Below, one piece after another: positions 4,983-6,630 of a DNA stretch of 6,630 nt (position 1 is its first letter; each line of letters begins with the position of its first letter). Location: assembly GCA_027485365.1 (NCBI GenBank), contig JAIXRD010000227.1:1-6630 (forward strand), read 5' to 3'. The notes below the pieces were generated by a model, which did no database searches, was not told the origin of the DNA, and worked only from the letters and a program-made list of their open reading frames with translations. Made by a program: the position numbers and the translations under genes. Source of the DNA: Cryomorphaceae bacterium. GTDB lineage: Bacteria > Bacteroidota > Bacteroidia > Flavobacteriales_D > Crocinitomicaceae.

Positions 4983-6630
4983 GTGCTGACAGCCTAGATT
5001 CAAGTAAGGCCAATTTCTGCAAAGCATCTGCCTCTTTTTGGCGCTCTACTGCAACCACTTGCTCCGGTGCACCTGCCATAAATCGTTCATTTGATAATTT
5101 TGCCTGAACTGAAGCTAGAAAACCTTTGGCATACTTAATCTCTTCCTGAATTTTATTGCGTTCACCCTCCACGTCAATCAACTCTCCAAAAGGAATGTAA
5201 TACTCAATTCCTTTTACAATAAAGCAGTGAGCACCGTCAATTTTACCAGCTTGCCTTTTCAATTCAGACAAATTCCCCATCTTAATGAGCACTGCATCCA
5301 ATGCATTCGATGTTTCAGATACCACGACTAATGAAAGTTTTACCTTTTGGGCAATGTTTTGTGTTTTACGGAAATTCCGAATGCCCGAAATTACTTCAAA
5401 TGCCTCGGTCATGGATGTTAACACGTGCGCATCGGGCGCTTGAATCACGGGCCAATTTGACACAATAATATCGTCGCTTTCACCGCGTGTTGATAAGGCA
5501 TGCCAAAGTTCCTCGGTAATAAATGGCATAAACGGGTGAAGCAATTGCATGAGTTTTTCAAAAAACTGGGTGGTGTGCTCCAAGGTTTTTGAGTCAATGG
5601 GCTGCTCATAACCTGGTTTAATCATTTCTAAATACCACGAGCAGAAATCATCCCAAATTAACTTATAGATTTCCATCAAGGCATCAGAAATCCTGAACTT
5701 ATCAAAATGAGAATTAATGGCAATTAAACTCTCGTTCATTTTAGATTCGAACCACGTAATTGCTTGTTTTGAATGGACAGGTTGTTCAAAGGCTCTTACC
5801 TCCCAACCTGAAACCAAGCGATACGCATTCCAAATTTTATTTGCGAAATTCCGACCTTGCTCGCACTGCGACGTATCAAAAGGCAGGTCATTTCCTGCTG
5901 GAGAAGAAATGAGGATCCCCATGCGCACCCCATCCGCACCAAATTGATTAATCAAATCAATAGGATCAGGAGAATTACCCAAAGATTTGGACATTTTACG
6001 CCCTAATTTATCGCGAACGATTCCGGTGTAATAGACATTTTTAAAGGGGAGGTCTCCTAGATATTCATATCCTGCAATGATCATTCGAGCTACCCAAAAG
6101 AACATAATTTCAGGAGCGGTTACTAGATCATTCGTTGGATAATAATACGTGATTTCTGGATTATTTGGTTGAGTTATTCCGTTAAAGACAGAAATTGGCC
6201 ACAACCAGCTCGAGAACCATGTATCTAATACATCTTCGTCTTGTTTGAGTTCGGAAACTTCTTTTTCAATCCCTTGTGATTTTAAGATTTGAATTGCTTC
6301 TATCGCAGTTTCTGCCACCACAAAATCATTGGTTCCTGGCCCAAAATACCACGCAGGAATTTGATGTCCCCACCACAATTGACGGGAAATACACCAATCC
6401 TTTACATTCTCCATCCAATGGCGGTAGGTATTTTTAAACTTATCTGGAAAAAACTTAATGTCATCATTCATTACATGAACCAGGGCCGGTTCAGCCAATT
6501 CTTTCATAGACAAGAACCACTGCAGCGACAATTTAGGTTCAATCACAGCATTTGTTCGTTCCGAAAAACCAACTTTGTTAATGTAATCTTCCGTTTTTAC
6601 GAGGTATCCTTTTTCTTGAAGTTCAGTTGC
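4975..6630 (-). CDS. valS: Valyl-tRNA synthetase, C-terminal 551 residues
   Basis: Class I aminoacyl-tRNA synthetase charging tRNA-Val with valine in the cytoplasm. The frame is open to the window edge; the first visible residues ATELQEKGYLVKTEDY are internal, so the N-terminal Rossmann half with HIGH and most of the CP1 editing domain lie outside. Visible parts, numbered within the fragment: VIEPKLSLQWF (29-39) and WCISRQLWWGHQIPAWY (79-95), the segment rejoining the catalytic core; DVLDTWFSSWLWP; KMSKSLGN with the ATP-binding KMSKS at 212-216; the helical anticodon-binding domain (about 285-430); and a charged C-terminal helical hairpin (about 488-551, IQEEIKYAKGF through RLSALK), the tRNA-contacting coiled coil typical of ValS and lacking in IleS and LeuS. 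Motif order and the coiled coil make ValS clear. The full protein would be about 870-880 residues. A GTG at 6546 is an internal valine, not a start. No terminator is seen after the stop codon. Confidence 0.96.
   Translation of the reverse strand, partial: ATELQEKGYLVKTEDYINKVGFSERTNAVIEPKLSLQWFLSMKELAEPALVHVMNDDIKFFPDKFKNTYRHWMENVKDWCISRQLWWGHQIPAWYFGPGTNDFVVAETAIEAIQILKSQGIEKEVSELKQDEDVLDTWFSSWLWPISVFNGITQPNNPEITYYYPTNDLVTAPEIMFFWVARMIIAGYEYLGDLPFKNVYYTGIVRDKLGRKMSKSLGNSPDPIDLINQFGADGVRMGILISSPAGNDLPFDTSQCEQGRNFANKIWNAYRLVSGWEVRAFEQPVHSKQAITWFESKMNESLIAINSHFDKFRISDALMEIYKLIWDDFCSWYLEMIKPGYEQPIDSKTLEHTTQFFEKLMQLLHPFMPFITEELWHALSTRGESDDIIVSNWPVIQAPDAHVLTSMTEAFEVISGIRNFRKTQNIAQKVKLSLVVVSETSNALDAVLIKMGNLSELKRQAGKIDGAHCFIVKGIEYYIPFGELIDVEGERNKIQEEIKYAKGFLASVQAKLSNERFMAGAPEQVVAVERQKEADALQKLALLESRLSALK

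Noticed and set aside
4975..6546. A separate 523-residue gene starting at the GTG at 6546
   Set aside because: The frame continues upstream to the window edge with valyl-tRNA synthetase sequence (GFSERTNAVIEPKL), so the GTG is an internal valine codon.
1..6630. A novel defence, mobile or biosynthetic system
   Set aside because: Every long coding region except one N-terminal domain belongs to a familiar housekeeping or envelope family. No repeats, transposase, integrase, attachment sites or clustered unknown genes were seen.

Overview
The window looks like an ordinary stretch of a Bacteroidota chromosome, perhaps Flavobacteriia or a relative. The signs are AT-rich DNA and the absence of good Shine-Dalgarno sequences before most starts. 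Three genes carry the phylum-specific promoter -7 box TAnnTTTG close upstream: TACTTTTG before prfB, and TATTTTTG before both gcvH and gyrB. The protein sequences also look Bacteroidota-like: a short GyrB, an RF2 with an RSGGAGGQNVNK active loop, and a periplasmic OmpA-type protein. The genus cannot be decided from this window.

Layout from left to right. (1) 1-904, minus strand: prfB (release factor 2), cut by the left edge and missing roughly its last 60 residues. (2) 905-982: a short divergent promoter region with one -7 box per strand. (3) 983-1360, plus strand: gcvH, the lipoyl carrier protein of the glycine cleavage system. (4) 1379-1413: a strong hairpin with an A-tract on one side and a T-tract on the other, which can end both gcvH and the convergent gyrB. 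(5) 1415-3367, minus strand: complete gyrB. (6) 3368-3488: a gap holding the gyrB promoter and no clear terminator. (7) 3489-4073, minus strand: a glutathione-peroxidase-family protein with an N-terminal export signal. (8) 4125-4982, plus strand: an exported protein with an unrecognised N-terminal beta-rich part and a C-terminal OmpA peptidoglycan-binding domain, divergent from the peroxidase. (9) 4975-6630, minus strand: the C-terminal 551 residues of valyl-tRNA synthetase, overlapping the end of the OmpA-type gene tail to tail by 8 bases and running off the right edge.

The genes do not form one pathway. Translation (prfB, valS), DNA topology (gyrB), one-carbon metabolism (gcvH), peroxide defence and cell-envelope anchoring are simply neighbours, and most appear to be single-gene transcription units because orientation changes at nearly every junction. 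I found no mobile element, CRISPR array, RNA gene, toxin-antitoxin pair or defence system, and no sign of an undescribed multi-gene system. The points worth a second look are small: prfB without the usual programmed frameshift and apparently leaderless, the altered active-site loop and unusual lipobox of the peroxidase, and the uncharacterised N-terminal part of the OmpA-type protein.
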